Counted from the first letter of the stretch, positions 20,201 through 29,948 are shown. The stretch: 64,000 nt of DNA from Schinkia azotoformans LMG 9581 (GCF_000307855.1 NZ_AJLR01000045.1:62001-126000), one strand, 5' to 3'. A program made the numbers and translations. Notes: a model not told the origin generated them from the sequence alone.

Positions 20201-20865
20201 ACGTTTTACAAGTAAAATTTGATGAAAAAGGGTTAATTCCAGCAATCGTACAAGACGCGATAAGTAAAGAGGTACTAACCCTAGCTTATATGAATGAAGA
20301 ATCTTTGAAAAAATCATTGGAAACAAAAGAAACATGGTTTTGGAGCCGTTCCCGCGGGGAGCTTTGGCACAAAGGTGAAACATCAGGCAACACACAAAAA
20401 ATAATCGACATCAAATATGATTGCGATCAGGATGCTTTAGTTGTGCTTGTAGTACCCGCAGGTCCAGCCTGTCACACTGGTTCATATAGCTGCTTTAGCG
20501 GCTCCTTATTAGCTGACAGTCAGAGCGGCGAACCAGATGGCGGCCGAAAGTCCGCTGTTTCAAACTTTGACCGCTTTGCGATCATTAACGAGCTTGAAAG
20601 TGTGATCGCCCAGCGTGAAGCCGAAATGCCAGAAGGTGCCTATACAACCTATTTATTTGATAAAGGCGTCGATAAAATTCTGAAAAAAGTCGGCGAAGAG
20701 GCAACTGAAGTGGTAATTGCTGCAAAAAACCGCGACCCTGAGGAATTAAAATGGGAAGTGGCTGACTTAATTTATCACGTATTAGTATTATTACGTGAGC
20801 AAAAGCTTCCATTAGATGAAGTATTAAACGTACTTGTTGAAAGACATAGCCAGAAATCAAAATAA
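20197..20865 (+). CDS. hisIE: Bifunctional phosphoribosyl-AMP cyclohydrolase / phosphoribosyl-ATP pyrophosphatase
   Basis: A fusion enzyme for steps 2 and 3 of histidine synthesis. The N-terminal cyclohydrolase (residues 1-110) has [16 protein letters not shown] and the zinc site Y-D-C-D and G-P-A-C-H-T-G. The C-terminal pyrophosphohydrolase (about 125-222) has [10 protein letters not shown] and E-V-A-D-L-I-Y-H. It is the last gene of the operon and is followed by a strong terminator. Confidence 0.96.
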   Translation: MNVLQVKFDEKGLIPAIVQDAISKEVLTLAYMNEESLKKSLETKETWFWSRSRGELWHKGETSGNTQKIIDIKYDCDQDALVVLVVPAGPACHTGSYSCFSGSLLADSQSGEPDGGRKSAVSNFDRFAIINELESVIAQREAEMPEGAYTTYLFDKGVDKILKKVGEEATEVVIAAKNRDPEELKWEVADLIYHVLVLLREQKLPLDEVLNVLVERHSQKSK

Positions 20866-20880
20866 TAGCTCAAAGAAATG

Positions 20881-20930
20881 AAAAAAGTATGGTGCATCCT
20901 CGGAAAAACGACGATGCACCATACTTTTTT
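20881..20930 (+). terminator. Terminator of the his operon
   Basis: An 18-bp perfect stem, AAAAAAGTATGGTGCATC with its complement ending in TTTTTT, and a 14-nt loop. Confidence 0.95.
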
Positions 20931-21067
20931 GCTTTTTACACAGTGACATAAACCGTATTTGGCCCTGCATATTATCTGGATTAGACCATATATTATCCAA
21001 AAACTTCAATATATTATCCACTCACCATAATTGTCGTTAATTCCATAAAGCGCCCAAGTGTGAAGTG

Positions 21068-21076
21068 TGTTATACT
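21068..21076 (+). promoter_or_regulatory. Extended -10 promoter before the TPR gene
   Basis: TG-T-TATACT with no convincing -35 upstream; it ends 35 nt before the start codon. Confidence 0.4.
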
Positions 21077-21111
21077 ATGGTCGGTAAACTTTTTTACTTA
21101 ATGGAGGTTTT

Positions 21112-22632
21112 ATGGAAACTCGTAAATACAATACGAACCAGCCGATTGGCCAGCTTGTGCAGTTTTCGCAGGATGGGGAGTATTTTTTTAAAAAAGGAAT
21201 TAAATATTATCGCAGACGTGATTTATATAAAGCAAAAAAATATTTTGAAAGAGCTGTCCAATTTGATCCGAAGGAACCGGTATTTTTGTGTCAGCTTGCT
21301 GTTGTCTTATCTGAATTGGGTGAGTTTGAAAAATCAAATGACATCCTTATTGAAATTGTTGAAAAGCTTGAACCAGAAATGTATGAATGTTATTCATTTC
21401 TTGCCAATAATTATGCCTATTTAGGTTTTTTTCAAGAAGCAAAAAAGTATGCCAAAAAGTATCTAGAATTCGCTCCAGATGGCGAATTCTATGAGGATAC
21501 AGAGGATTTGCTGGATTTATTAAGCATTGAAACGAATGAGCTTGATGGCTTCCATGATGAGGAAGAAGAGCTTATTAATAGACAGGAAGCGGCACGGGAA
21601 CTACTTGAAAATGGGAAACTGGAAGAAGCAAGCATGATGCTTCAAAAGATTGTTAAGGAGTATCCTGAGTTTTGGTCTGCCCATAACAATCTTTCGCTTG
21701 CCCAATTTTATCTTGGAAATGTAAGTAAAGCAATTAAAATTGCCCAGGACGTGCTTAAGAAAAGTGAAGGCAATCTGCATGCTCTATGCAATTTAGCCGT
21801 TTATTACCATTATCTTGGACGTGAAAAAGAGGTTGCCCATATCGTAAGACAGCTCCGCGTTGTACACCCGATCGATATGGATCATCGCTCTAAGCTTGGC
21901 GTTACGTTCGCCTTATTAGGCCAATACGAAATTGCATTCAAATGGCTGCGCTGGCTGCAAAAGTTTGGCTATGAGGGAGACGGGGCTTTTTACTACTGGC
22001 TTGCAGTTTCAGCTTACCATACAAACAAAAAGCAATTAGCGGATGAAATGTGGCAAAAGGTTATTAAGCTTAATCCGGAAAAAAAGGGTGCAGAGCCTTG
22101 GTTAAAGGTTCAAGCCCCGCAGCCTAAAGGAAAAGCTATCAATCACTCCTTAATCCAACAATTTAAGGAAACAGACAGCGGTGAGAAAAAGCTGTTGATT
22201 TTGCTTTTACTAAAAAGATCAGGAAATGTCAGATCGTTAGAGGAAATAAACTCCTATTTATTGACAAATAATGAATCTGACGTTGTTAAAGAATTTACGC
22301 ATTTAATGTTGAACAAACTAACAAACAAACAACAACTGAAAACTTCTTCACGCCTAGTCGATGGACTGGAGGTCATTGATGCTCTTTCCGATCAATGTAC
22401 ATGGCCTCAAAGCTTGGAGCAGAAATTTTATATGCTATGGTTTAGAATACTGCTGAATGCCTTGCATTCGCCGATCAGCTTTAAAAATAGCCATGCATGG
22501 GCAGCTGCGATTGAATATTGCTGCTTACGAGCTGAAGACCAGCAAGTTACACAAAAGCAAATCGCTGAAAAATATTTGATCTCAACATCTACTTTAAGAA
22601 AATATATGAATTATGTAACAGATCTAGTGTGA
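21112..22632 (+). CDS. yvcD: Tetratricopeptide-repeat protein, YvcD-like
   Basis: A 506-residue soluble protein with TPR units in residues about 20-110 (K-K-G-I-K-Y-Y-R-R-R-D-L-Y-K-A-K-K-Y-F-E-R-A) and again about 165-345. The C-terminal part has a helix-turn-helix-like end (Q-K-Q-I-A-E-K-Y-L-I-S-T-S-T-L-R-K-Y). It sits between hisIE and trxB as YvcD does in B. subtilis. GGAGG precedes the ATG. TPR domains mediate protein contacts; the partner is unknown, and the terminal HTH could bind DNA or simply be structural. Confidence 0.8.
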   Translation: METRKYNTNQPIGQLVQFSQDGEYFFKKGIKYYRRRDLYKAKKYFERAVQFDPKEPVFLCQLAVVLSELGEFEKSNDILIEIVEKLEPEMYECYSFLANNYAYLGFFQEAKKYAKKYLEFAPDGEFYEDTEDLLDLLSIETNELDGFHDEEEELINRQEAARELLENGKLEEASMMLQKIVKEYPEFWSAHNNLSLAQFYLGNVSKAIKIAQDVLKKSEGNLHALCNLAVYYHYLGREKEVAHIVRQLRVVHPIDMDHRSKLGVTFALLGQYEIAFKWLRWLQKFGYEGDGAFYYWLAVSAYHTNKKQLADEMWQKVIKLNPEKKGAEPWLKVQAPQPKGKAINHSLIQQFKETDSGEKKLLILLLLKRSGNVRSLEEINSYLLTNNESDVVKEFTHLMLNKLTNKQQLKTSSRLVDGLEVIDALSDQCTWPQSLEQKFYMLWFRILLNALHSPISFKNSHAWAAAIEYCCLRAEDQQVTQKQIAEKYLISTSTLRKYMNYVTDLV

Positions 22633-22746
22633 AAAAAGCAAAAAAACTCCGAACCCCCTTGTTGGGTGAGCATATTAATAGACGACAATCAAAAATTTGT
22701 ATACTATAGATATATAACGATTATAGGGTGTAGGGTATCTGGATAA

Positions 22747-23706
<960 letters not shown>

Positions 23707-23832
23707 TAAAAGGAAAACATTACAAAAATTTAACAACTAATTAACGTTGCTGTAATAGGATTGAAATATTTTTGGGGTATGATGATTGTAAATAAAGCCC
23801 CCCTTTATTTAATAATACATTTTTGATTGAAA

Positions 23833-23869
23833 AGGGACTGTCTTCATAAAGGCAGCCTCTCTTTTTTTT
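23833..23869 (+). terminator. Terminator between trxB and yvcI
   Basis: A 12-bp stem with one mismatch and two G-U pairs (AGGGACTGTCTT with AAGGCAGCCTCT), a 4-nt loop and a run of eight T residues. Confidence 0.8.
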
Positions 23870-24014
23870 GTAAAAACATATTAACACTGGAAAAAAGAAG
23901 AAAATTGTTACCTTTACATAATAATAGTATAATGACTTCATGGGAGACCATTAGGGGAATTTTACCTGAAATTTACCTCTAGTGGAGGTTTGAACGGAAA
24001 AAGAGGTGATGGTA

Positions 24015-24473
24015 TTGCAGCGGATTACGAATTGTGTATTAAAGAAGGGTGACAAAATTCTTCTTCTTCAGAAACCGAGGCGAGGCTGGTGGGTAGCACC
24101 AGGGGGCAAGATGGAATTAGGTGAATCTGTAAAGGAATCGGTCATCCGTGAATATCATGAAGAAACAGGGGTCAAGTTAAAAGATCCAACTGTCAAAGGG
24201 ATTTTTACAATCAATATTAAAGAAAACGATCAGGTCATTTCAGAGTGGATGATGTTTACATTTTTCGCCGAGGACTATGATGGGGTTAACCTTGATGAAT
24301 CTAGCGAAGGTATCATTAAGTGGCATTTGGCCGAAGACGTGCTGCAGTTGCCAATGGCACCTGGTGATTATCATATTTTGGACCATTGTATGAATGGAAA
24401 TGGAATGGTGTATGGCACATTCACGTATACACCAGACTTTCAACTTATTTCATATCGCTTGGATCCATCTTAA
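24015..24473 (+). CDS. yvcI: Nudix hydrolase, YvcI-like
   Basis: A Nudix-family diphosphohydrolase. The Nudix box reads G-G-K-M-E-L-G-E-S-V with R-E-Y-H-E-E-T-G-V. It has the Q-K-P-R-R-G-W-W-V-A-P stretch and the M-A-P-G-D ending typical of YvcI/MutT-like proteins. The start is uncertain. GAGGTGAT is a strong ribosome site with correct spacing for the TTG used here (152 residues); an in-frame GTG at 24006 and ATG at 24009 overlap that site. It is first in the yvcI-rapZ-yvcK-whiA-crh cluster. The substrate is unknown. Confidence 0.88.
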   Translation: MQRITNCVLKKGDKILLLQKPRRGWWVAPGGKMELGESVKESVIREYHEETGVKLKDPTVKGIFTINIKENDQVISEWMMFTFFAEDYDGVNLDESSEGIIKWHLAEDVLQLPMAPGDYHILDHCMNGNGMVYGTFTYTPDFQLISYRLDPS

Positions 24474-24544
24474 TATATAAGTGTATGCGATAAAAATGAT
24501 CAAATTAGTGTTGGGGAATTTTGTAAAGGAAGGGAAAGTAAAAA

Positions 24545-25432
24545 ATGGCTACACCAAATCAGGATGTGCAAATGGTTATAATAACCGGGATGAGTGGTGC
24601 AGGTAAAACTGTCGCTGTTCAAAGTTTTGAGGACCTTGGTTTTTTCTGCGTTGACAATTTACCTCCAACACTACTTCCGAAATTAATGGAGTTAGTAAAA
24701 GAGTCCGGAAACAAGATGAATAAAATTGCTTTAGTCATGGATATGCGCGGACGAGAATTTTTTGATACATTAATAGACGCGATTGATGGTATGAGTGAAG
24801 TAAGCTGGATTACTCCACAAATTCTGTTTTTAGATGCAAGTGATCAAGTTTTAGTGAGCCGCTATAAGGAAACGAGACGGTCACATCCATTAGCAAAAAG
24901 CGGTCTGCCGTTAGAAGGAATTAGGCTTGAAAGAGAAATACTTGATGAATTAAAAGGCAGAGCCCAACATATTATTGATACTTCCGAGTTGACCCCAAGA
25001 ATGCTGCGGGAAAAAATCATCAACGGATTTTCGCAGGATAAACAACCTGTTTTTACAGTGAATGTGATTTCGTTTGGCTTTAAATATGGCATTCCAATTG
25101 ATGCGGATCTCGTTTTCGATGTGCGCTTTTTACCGAATCCACATTATATTGATTCACTGCGTCCGAAAACTGGTCTTGATGAAGAAGTTTCTTCATACGT
25201 ATTAAAACAGCCGGAAACACAAAAGTTTCTTGAAAAGCTAATTGATCTCCTGACTTTCATGCTCCCGCAATATAAGCGTGAAGGGAAAAGTCAGTTGGTG
25301 ATTGCAATCGGCTGTACAGGTGGACAGCATCGTTCGGTGACGCTTGCAGAATATATCGGGAAGCATTTCGAAAATGGCTATTTTGTAGGTCGAGGGCATC
25401 GCGATATTGAAAAAAGGAAGGGAAAAAGGTAA
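24545..25432 (+). CDS. rapZ: RNase adapter/nucleotide-binding protein RapZ (YvcJ)
   Basis: A GTP/ATP-binding P-loop protein: Walker A GMSGAGKT at residues 15-22, the V-D-N-L-P motif shortly after, and the C-terminal [11 protein letters not shown] region of the RapZ family. It has 295 residues, as in B. subtilis YvcJ. In Gram-positives it has been linked to competence; in E. coli the homologue guides RNase E to GlmZ. It lies 6 nt upstream of yvcK. Confidence 0.95.
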   Translation: MATPNQDVQMVIITGMSGAGKTVAVQSFEDLGFFCVDNLPPTLLPKLMELVKESGNKMNKIALVMDMRGREFFDTLIDAIDGMSEVSWITPQILFLDASDQVLVSRYKETRRSHPLAKSGLPLEGIRLEREILDELKGRAQHIIDTSELTPRMLREKIINGFSQDKQPVFTVNVISFGFKYGIPIDADLVFDVRFLPNPHYIDSLRPKTGLDEEVSSYVLKQPETQKFLEKLIDLLTFMLPQYKREGKSQLVIAIGCTGGQHRSVTLAEYIGKHFENGYFVGRGHRDIEKRKGKR

Positions 25433-25438
25433 CGATAC

Positions 25439-26392
25439 ATGGAATGGAGAAAACTGCCTAGAATTGTAGTGATTGGCGGGGGAACCGGATTGCCGGTGCT
25501 TCTTCGCGGCTTAAAGCAGTATCCAATTGATATCACTGCGATTGTGACGGTAGCGGATGATGGAGGGAGTTCCGGAAGACTGCGGAGTGAACTCCAGATC
25601 CCGCCCCCTGGAGATATTCGCAATTGTTTAGCAGCCTTATCAGAGGTTGAACCTCTAATCGAAAGCTTATTTCAGCACCGCTTTCGAAATGGCAATGAAC
25701 TGTCAGGTCATGCATTAGGCAATTTATTGCTTGCTGCGATGACGAGCATTACCGGAGATTTTGTGAGTGGCATTCGTGAAATGAGCAAGGTTCTTAATGT
25801 AAAAGGCAAGGTATTGCCTGCAGCCAATCGGGCTATTATTCTTCATGCCGAATTGGAAGATGGGACTGTGGTGACAGGCGAATCGAAAATACCAAATGCG
25901 AATAAGAAAATAAAGCGTGTTTTCCTTACGCCATCTGATGTGGAACCACTCCCTGAAACATTGGAAGAAATTAATAACGCTGATTTAGTTGTTATTGGCC
26001 CAGGAAGTTTATATACTAGTATTTTACCGAATTTGCTTGTATCGAAAATCGGGCAGCAGCTTTGTCACTCAAAAGCAAAAAAAGTGTATGTATGCAATGT
26101 CATGACGCAAGCAGGAGAAACAATGGGCTACACAGCAAGTGACCATGTCAAAGCATTGTACGATCATTTAAAATGTGCCTTTTTAAATAGTATCATTGTA
26201 AATGATGCCGAACTGCCGAAAGCGGTTTTACAACGATATAAACTTGAAAATGCCCAGCCGGTGAAATATGACAAGGAAAAACTCGAAAACTATGGGCTCG
26301 AAATTATCAATAAAGATTTGGTGCAGATCAAAAATGGTGTCATCCGCCATGATACTGAGAAAATCGCAAAGGTGATCTATTCTTTATTGTAA
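25439..26392 (+). CDS. yvcK: Gluconeogenesis/morphogenesis factor YvcK
   Basis: CofD-like fold protein that binds UDP-sugars and is needed for normal cell shape on gluconeogenic carbon sources in B. subtilis. Diagnostic N-terminus I-G-G-G-T-G-L-P-V-L-L-R-G-L-K, the A-D-D-G-G-S-S-G-R-L-R segment and G-P-G-S-L-Y-T-S. It has 317 residues. It is tightly linked to rapZ and whiA. Confidence 0.95.
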   Translation: MEWRKLPRIVVIGGGTGLPVLLRGLKQYPIDITAIVTVADDGGSSGRLRSELQIPPPGDIRNCLAALSEVEPLIESLFQHRFRNGNELSGHALGNLLLAAMTSITGDFVSGIREMSKVLNVKGKVLPAANRAIILHAELEDGTVVTGESKIPNANKKIKRVFLTPSDVEPLPETLEEINNADLVVIGPGSLYTSILPNLLVSKIGQQLCHSKAKKVYVCNVMTQAGETMGYTASDHVKALYDHLKCAFLNSIIVNDAELPKAVLQRYKLENAQPVKYDKEKLENYGLEIINKDLVQIKNGVIRHDTEKIAKVIYSLL

Positions 26393-26410
26393 AAGTGAGG
26401 GGGTGGAGAC

Positions 26411-27361
26411 TTGTCTTTTGCTTCTGAGACAAAAAAAGAATTAACAAATACTGAAATGAAAAATTGTTGTGCAAAAGCAGAGCTTTCCGCTCTTATTCGT
26501 ATGAATGGTTCGATGTCCTTTATGAATCGGAAAATCATGGTTGATGTCCAAACCGAAAATGCAGCGATTGCAAGAAGAATATACACTTTGTTAAAAAGAG
26601 AGTATAATATCTCTGTTGAACTGCTAGTAAGAAAAAAAATGAGATTGAAAAAAAATAATGTATATATAGTTAGAATGGTTCAGCAAGCAAAAGAGATTCT
26701 CGAGGATCTTGGGATTATGGGAGAAGGGTTCACCTTTATTCGAACAATCTCTGATGTATTTTTAAAGAAAAAGTGTTGCAAACGTTCTTATTTAAGAGGC
26801 GCTTTTCTTGCTGGAGGGTCGGTTAATAACCCGGAAACATCATCCTACCATTTGGAGATTTTTTCATTATATGAGGAACATAATAATTCCTTATGCGAGT
26901 TAATGAATTCATTTGGATTAAATGCCAAAACGCTGGAACGTAAGAAAGGCTATATTACGTATTTAAAAGAAGGAGAAAAAATAAGCGAACTCCTTAATAT
27001 TATCGGCGCCCATCAAGCGTTGCTTCACTTCGAGGATGTCCGAATTGTTCGCGATATGCGGAACTCGGTTAATCGCCTTGTAAATTGTGAAACAGCGAAC
27101 TTAAACAAAACGATTGGAGCTGCTATCCGCCAAGTGGAAAATATTCGTTATATTCAAGATACCGTTGGCCTTGAGACACTTCCGGATAAGCTTAGGGAAA
27201 TCGCTGAGCTAAGAATTACATACCAGGATGTTACTCTTAAGGAGCTGGGGGAAATGGTATCTGGCGGACAAATAAGTAAATCAGGGATTAATCACCGTTT
27301 ACGTAAGATTGATGAAATTGCAGAAAAATTACGATTGGGTGAAACCATTTCCAATTCTTAA
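26411..27361 (+). CDS. whiA: DNA-binding protein WhiA
   Basis: LAGLIDADG-type homing-endonuclease fold plus a C-terminal helix-turn-helix; in B. subtilis it influences division and chromosome segregation. [11 protein letters not shown] start, [13 protein letters not shown] central motif and G-I-N-H-R-L-R-K at the end. It has 316 residues. The TTG start follows GGGGGTGGAG. Confidence 0.96.
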   Translation: MSFASETKKELTNTEMKNCCAKAELSALIRMNGSMSFMNRKIMVDVQTENAAIARRIYTLLKREYNISVELLVRKKMRLKKNNVYIVRMVQQAKEILEDLGIMGEGFTFIRTISDVFLKKKCCKRSYLRGAFLAGGSVNNPETSSYHLEIFSLYEEHNNSLCELMNSFGLNAKTLERKKGYITYLKEGEKISELLNIIGAHQALLHFEDVRIVRDMRNSVNRLVNCETANLNKTIGAAIRQVENIRYIQDTVGLETLPDKLREIAELRITYQDVTLKELGEMVSGGQISKSGINHRLRKIDEIAEKLRLGETISNS

Positions 27362-27485
27362 ACGTATGATTATAGGTAAACTTTTGTCAGATGGGGCTAG
27401 GCTGGCGTTTTACTGATGTTTAAATTTTGGAAAAGATATAGATAATAATTTGTAACAATGATGAAACATTTTTACTGGCTCACTC

Positions 27486-27494
27486 TGTTACAAT
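27486..27494 (+). promoter_or_regulatory. Possible crh promoter (extended -10)
   Basis: TG-T-TACAAT about 40 nt upstream of the crh start, inside the 173-nt whiA-crh gap; no clear -35. It could let crh be expressed apart from the operon. Confidence 0.4.
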
Positions 27495-27534
27495 AGGATA
27501 AAATGGGGTTGTGTATGACAAGGAGGAGAACACT

Positions 27535-27798
27535 TTGATAGAAAAGACGGTTACTGTTAAGCTGAAAACTGGCCTTCAAGCCCGTCCGGCAGCATTATTT
27601 GTTCAAGAAGCCAATCGCTTTTCTTCTGACATTTTTTTAGAAAAAGAAGGAAAAAAAGTGAATGCAAAAAGTATAATGGGTCTTATGAGCTTAGCAGTGG
27701 AATCTGGTGCAGATGTTAAGCTGTTAGCAGAAGGACATGATGAGCAAGACGCTGTAGCTAAGCTTACCGAATTTATAGAAAACGAACAACATCATTAA
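27535..27798 (+). CDS. crh: Catabolite repression HPr-like protein Crh
   Basis: HPr paralogue that, when phosphorylated on Ser46 by HprK, acts as a CcpA corepressor. Position 15 is Gln in T-G-L-Q-A-R-P-A-A, so it cannot take part in PTS phosphotransfer. This separates Crh from HPr. Ser46 is present in A-K-S-I-M-G-L-M-S-L. The TTG start has AAGGAGGAG upstream, giving 87 residues. An in-frame GTG 24 nt upstream overlaps no ribosome site. Confidence 0.95.
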   Translation: MIEKTVTVKLKTGLQARPAALFVQEANRFSSDIFLEKEGKKVNAKSIMGLMSLAVESGADVKLLAEGHDEQDAVAKLTEFIENEQHH

Positions 27799-27807
27799 TA
27801 TTGTAGT

Positions 27808-27852
27808 AAAAAAACACGACATCACCTTTGAAAGGCTAATGTCGTGTTTTTT
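27808..27852. terminator. Bidirectional terminator between crh and clpP
   Basis: AAAAAACACGACAT pairs perfectly with ATGTCGTGTTTTTT, so both convergent transcripts end in a U-run. Confidence 0.92.
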
Positions 27853-27858
27853 ACTTCT

Positions 27859-28461
27859 TTATTTTTTCTCTTCGTTGCTCTTAGTAATAACTTTATCGAT
27901 TAAGCCATATTCACGAGCTTGTTCAGCATCCATGAAGTTATCTCTTTCCGTATCACGATTAATAATTTCAATCGGTTGTCCGGATCTTTCAGCCATGATT
28001 GCATTTAATTTTTCACGCATTCTAATAATACGTCTTGCGTGAATTTCGATATCGGTTGCTTGACCTTGTGTTCCGCCTAGTGGCTGGTGAATCATAATCT
28101 CACTATTAGGCAATGCAAAACGTTTGCCAGGAGCACCTGCAGTTAATAGGAAAGCGCCCATGGAAGCAGCCATACCAATACAAATTGTTGAAACATCAGG
28201 CTTAATAAATTGCATAGTATCATAAATAGCCATACCCGCTGTGATAGAACCGCCAGGACTATTTATGTATAGTGAAATATCTTTATCAGGATCTTCAGCG
28301 GCTAAGAATAGAAGCTGTGCCACGATTGAGTTCGCAACTGTATCATCAATCGCTGTTCCTAACATAATAATTCTGTCTTTTAAAAGTCTTGAATAAATAT
28401 CATAAGCTCTTTCACCGCGATTTGTTTGCTCAATAACTGTTGGGATTAAATGCATATCCAT
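27859..28461 (-). CDS. clpP: ATP-dependent Clp protease proteolytic subunit
   Basis: Serine peptidase of the barrel-shaped Clp proteases, working with ClpC, ClpE or ClpX. The Ser is in G-M-A-A-S-M-G, the His in M-I-H-Q-P-L-G-G, and the N-terminal processing region is L-I-P-T-V-I-E-Q. It has 200 residues, two or three longer than B. subtilis at the N-terminus. The first ATG is chosen because GGAGG lies 8 nt upstream; the ATG at residue 3 is possible. A CtsR operator overlaps its promoter. Confidence 0.97.
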   Translation of the reverse strand: MDMHLIPTVIEQTNRGERAYDIYSRLLKDRIIMLGTAIDDTVANSIVAQLLFLAAEDPDKDISLYINSPGGSITAGMAIYDTMQFIKPDVSTICIGMAASMGAFLLTAGAPGKRFALPNSEIMIHQPLGGTQGQATDIEIHARRIIRMREKLNAIMAERSGQPIEIINRDTERDNFMDAEQAREYGLIDKVITKSNEEKK

Positions 28462-28499
28462 ATGAAATTCCTCCTCATCTGTAATTAACTTCTAATTTA

Positions 28500-28528
28500 A
28501 ATATACATCCATGGTCAATGAAGGTCAA
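28500..28528 (-). promoter_or_regulatory. Sigma-A promoter of clpP
   Basis: Reading the reverse strand, TTGACC (28528-28523) and TATATT (28505-28500) are separated by 17 nt, about 40 nt upstream of the start codon. Confidence 0.8.
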
Positions 28529-28529
28529 A
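28513..28529 (-). promoter_or_regulatory. CtsR operator over the clpP -35
   Basis: The plus strand reads GGTCAATGAAGGTCAAA, which fits the CtsR heptad direct repeat RGTCAAA-NAN-RGTCAAA with one mismatch. It covers the -35 box, so bound CtsR would block the polymerase. clpP is a classical CtsR target. Confidence 0.85.
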
Positions 28530-28620
28530 CGTGACGTTATGCAATCTTGTGCTTTTTTCAGGATAGCCCATTTTCTTTGTACTTAAACCATATGCGGAAA
28601 ATGTTTAATTTATTCATAGT

Positions 28621-28755
28621 GTGGACCATGGACCATGGGGTCGGGAACTATGTCCCGGTCCCACTGCGTTGTGCCACGGTTCCCGACCCTGCGTCCCACC
28701 CCGAGGTCACCAAAACTGAGCCAGAGAACCCAACCCTCTGACCCAAGGTCCAAAA
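28621..28755. repeat. Dispersed repeat family B, large copy
   Basis: GC-rich block with ATGGGGTCGGGAAC...GTTCCCGACCCT pairing inside outer arms GGACC/GGTCC. It shares GGGGTCGGG and CCCGACCCT words with the copy after gapA. It fills most of the gap between the clpP promoter and the tRNA gene. Confidence 0.6.
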
Positions 28756-28823
28756 TAACCACTTGCAAAAAATCGAAATCTTTCTTATAATAAACTTCGT
28801 TGTGTGTATCAACTTAAGTGCTT

Positions 28824-28895
28824 GCCCTCGTGGTGTAATGGATAACACAGAAGATTCCGGTTCTTCCGCTGGGGGTTCGATTCCCTCCGAGGGCG
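28824..28895 (+). tRNA. tRNA-Arg (anticodon CCG)
   Basis: A 72-nt cloverleaf: acceptor GCCCTCG with CGAGGGC, anticodon stem GAAGA/TCTTC with loop TTCCGGT (anticodon CCG, codon CGG), T-arm GGGGG-TTCGATT-CCCTC, discriminator G. CCA is not encoded. Its downstream side borders mobile-element debris. Confidence 0.95.
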
Positions 28896-28908
28896 CTACA
28901 GTATTGAT

Positions 28909-28976
28909 AAATAAGGCTTTTTCGAAGATTTAAGATTTAAATGTCCGACTACTTCGAAAAAGGCCTTATTTTTTTA
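28909..28976 (+). terminator. Terminator of tRNA-Arg
   Basis: Long hairpin: AAATAAGG-C-TTTTTCGAAG pairs with CTTCGAAAAAGGCCTTATTT (one bulge), followed by a T-run. Its 3' arm is the left copy of an att-like direct repeat and also contains the stop codon of the integrase relic. Confidence 0.85.
28949..28976 (+). repeat. att-like direct repeat, left copy
   Basis: CTACTTCGAAAAAGGCC followed by TTATTTTTTTA. It matches the right copy at 29923-29948 except for one substitution, one missing G and one missing T. The pair brackets the integrase relic and the toxin locus. Confidence 0.55.
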
Positions 28977-29220
28977 TTGAATATTCTCTAACCAGTTGCA
29001 CATAAAATTATTAACTTTTTCATTATTAAGTTGTTCTGAACGCTTCGACATATGACCATACGTATTTAATAAAATGGATTTATCGGCGTCTCCAAGGCGA
29101 GCTCCAATATAATTAATGTCCGATACGTTTGATTCCTATAAAATGGTTTCATGGGTGTGTCTAAGCATATGGGGAGATGTATGCATTAATTTGTGTCCAG
29201 CAAAAAGAGGCAATGCGGAA
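28974..29220 (-). pseudogene. Decayed tyrosine recombinase (integrase), C-terminal catalytic end
   Basis: The reverse strand encodes S-P-H-M-L-R-H-T-H-E-T-I-L, then an in-frame TAG, then I-G-A-R-L-G-D and L-L-N-T-Y-G-H-M-S-K-R-S-E. These are the HxLRH box and the catalytic Tyr box of phage/ICE integrases. The N-terminal two thirds are missing. The gene points toward the tRNA, the usual arrangement of an integrase next to its attachment site. Clearly non-functional. Confidence 0.8.
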
Positions 29221-29302
29221 AGCAAATAAAGGTAAACGCAGGAAAAGATGATAAGTTTCAATCCTCTAAAGATTATGTTATGATATAAGAAAATAAAGCA
29301 TA

Positions 29303-29338
29303 AATTAAAAAGAAAACGTAAGTGCTACTAACACCTAC
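29303..29338 (-). terminator. Terminator of the toxin-like mRNA
   Basis: On the reverse strand GTAGGTG pairs with CACTTAC (one G-U) around a 7-nt loop, followed by GTTTTCTTTTT. A further 12-bp hairpin (GAAATAGACCAT/ATGGTCTATTTC) lies between it and the toxin stop codon. Confidence 0.65.
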
Positions 29339-29434
29339 GGTCGAGTACAATAGTCGCCCCTCATAGAGTGGCTGGCTCGAATTAGTCACGTGAAATAGAC
29401 CATTACCTAGAAGTTTCTGAGGCTCAAGGATGGT

Positions 29435-29497
29435 CTATTTCTTTTTGTCTTGTGACAACATAGCAACAATCAGTAATCCGAATGTTGTCATGGGCAT
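29435..29497 (-). CDS. Short hydrophobic toxin-like peptide (type I toxin-antitoxin family)
   Basis: A 20-residue peptide: M-P-M-T-T-F, a hydrophobic core G-L-L-I-V-A-M-L-S, and a Q-D-K-K-K tail. Holin-like type I toxins of Bacillus (TxpA/BsrG style) have this layout but usually with a longer N-terminal membrane part, so this one may be shortened or inactive. GGGAG precedes the ATG but is locked in a hairpin (ACTCCC with GGGAGT), a known way to restrain such toxins. An extended -10 promoter lies upstream and a terminator downstream. The opposite strand would carry an overlapping antisense RNA. The family call rests on layout, not on a database match. Confidence 0.6.
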   Translation of the reverse strand: MPMTTFGLLIVAMLSQDKKK

Positions 29498-29498
29498 C

Positions 29499-29519
29499 AC
29501 TCCCTATCTATTGGGGAGT
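29499..29519 (-). promoter_or_regulatory. Hairpin hiding the toxin ribosome-binding site
   Basis: ACTCCC (29499-29504) pairs with GGGAGT (29514-29519) around a 9-nt loop; the strand that includes the toxin Shine-Dalgarno is sequestered. Confidence 0.6.
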
Positions 29520-29546
29520 GAGCCGACTTTATTGTACGTAAAAACT

Positions 29547-29555
29547 ATTATACCA
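29547..29555 (-). promoter_or_regulatory. Extended -10 promoter of the toxin-like gene
   Basis: The reverse strand reads TGGTATAAT, a perfect extended -10 (TG-N-TATAAT). Transcription would start about 40 nt before the toxin ATG. No clear -35. Confidence 0.6.
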
Positions 29556-29604
29556 AAACACTTCCATATCGGGGGTACTTTTTTCGTTAGAAGGAGTGAT
29601 TAGA

Positions 29605-29667
29605 ATGCAAAAAAGTATAAAACATTGTAAGAACAATGGAAATTACCTCGAATTTTCTGTATATTAA
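29605..29667 (+). CDS. Possible 20-residue peptide, unrecognised
   Basis: A good ribosome site (AAGGAGTGATTAG) precedes an ATG that opens a 20-codon frame starting M-Q-K-S-I-K-H-C-K. It has no hydrophobic segment and no recognisable family. It could be the remaining 5' end of a deleted gene within the element relic or pure chance. Confidence 0.2.
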   Translation: MQKSIKHCKNNGNYLEFSVY

Positions 29668-29922
29668 TAGATAGGTAGGAATATTTTTTGCTTAAAATAC
29701 AGTATTACGTTTTGAGCAACATAAGAGGTATTTAGTATTATAAAACAAAATAACTTTAGCAATCAACCTGTACCGATCAGGTCTATTTTATTAAACCAAT
29801 TTAATCAGGTGAAACATACAACGCTATATAATTGTAGCGTATTTTTATGCATAATTTTAAGCCCTGCCCTGTATTCTTCTTTTTAAGAACAAATATTCTT
29901 ATTTAAACATAGGAGGAAAACA

Positions 29923-29948
29923 CTACTTCAAAAAAGCCTTATTTTTTA
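29923..29948 (+). repeat. att-like direct repeat, right copy
   Basis: CTACTTCAAAAAAGCC followed by TTATTTTTTA. Directly before it is a ribosome-site-like AGGAGGAAAACA with no start codon behind it, as if a gene start had been cut by recombination at this junction. Confidence 0.5.
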
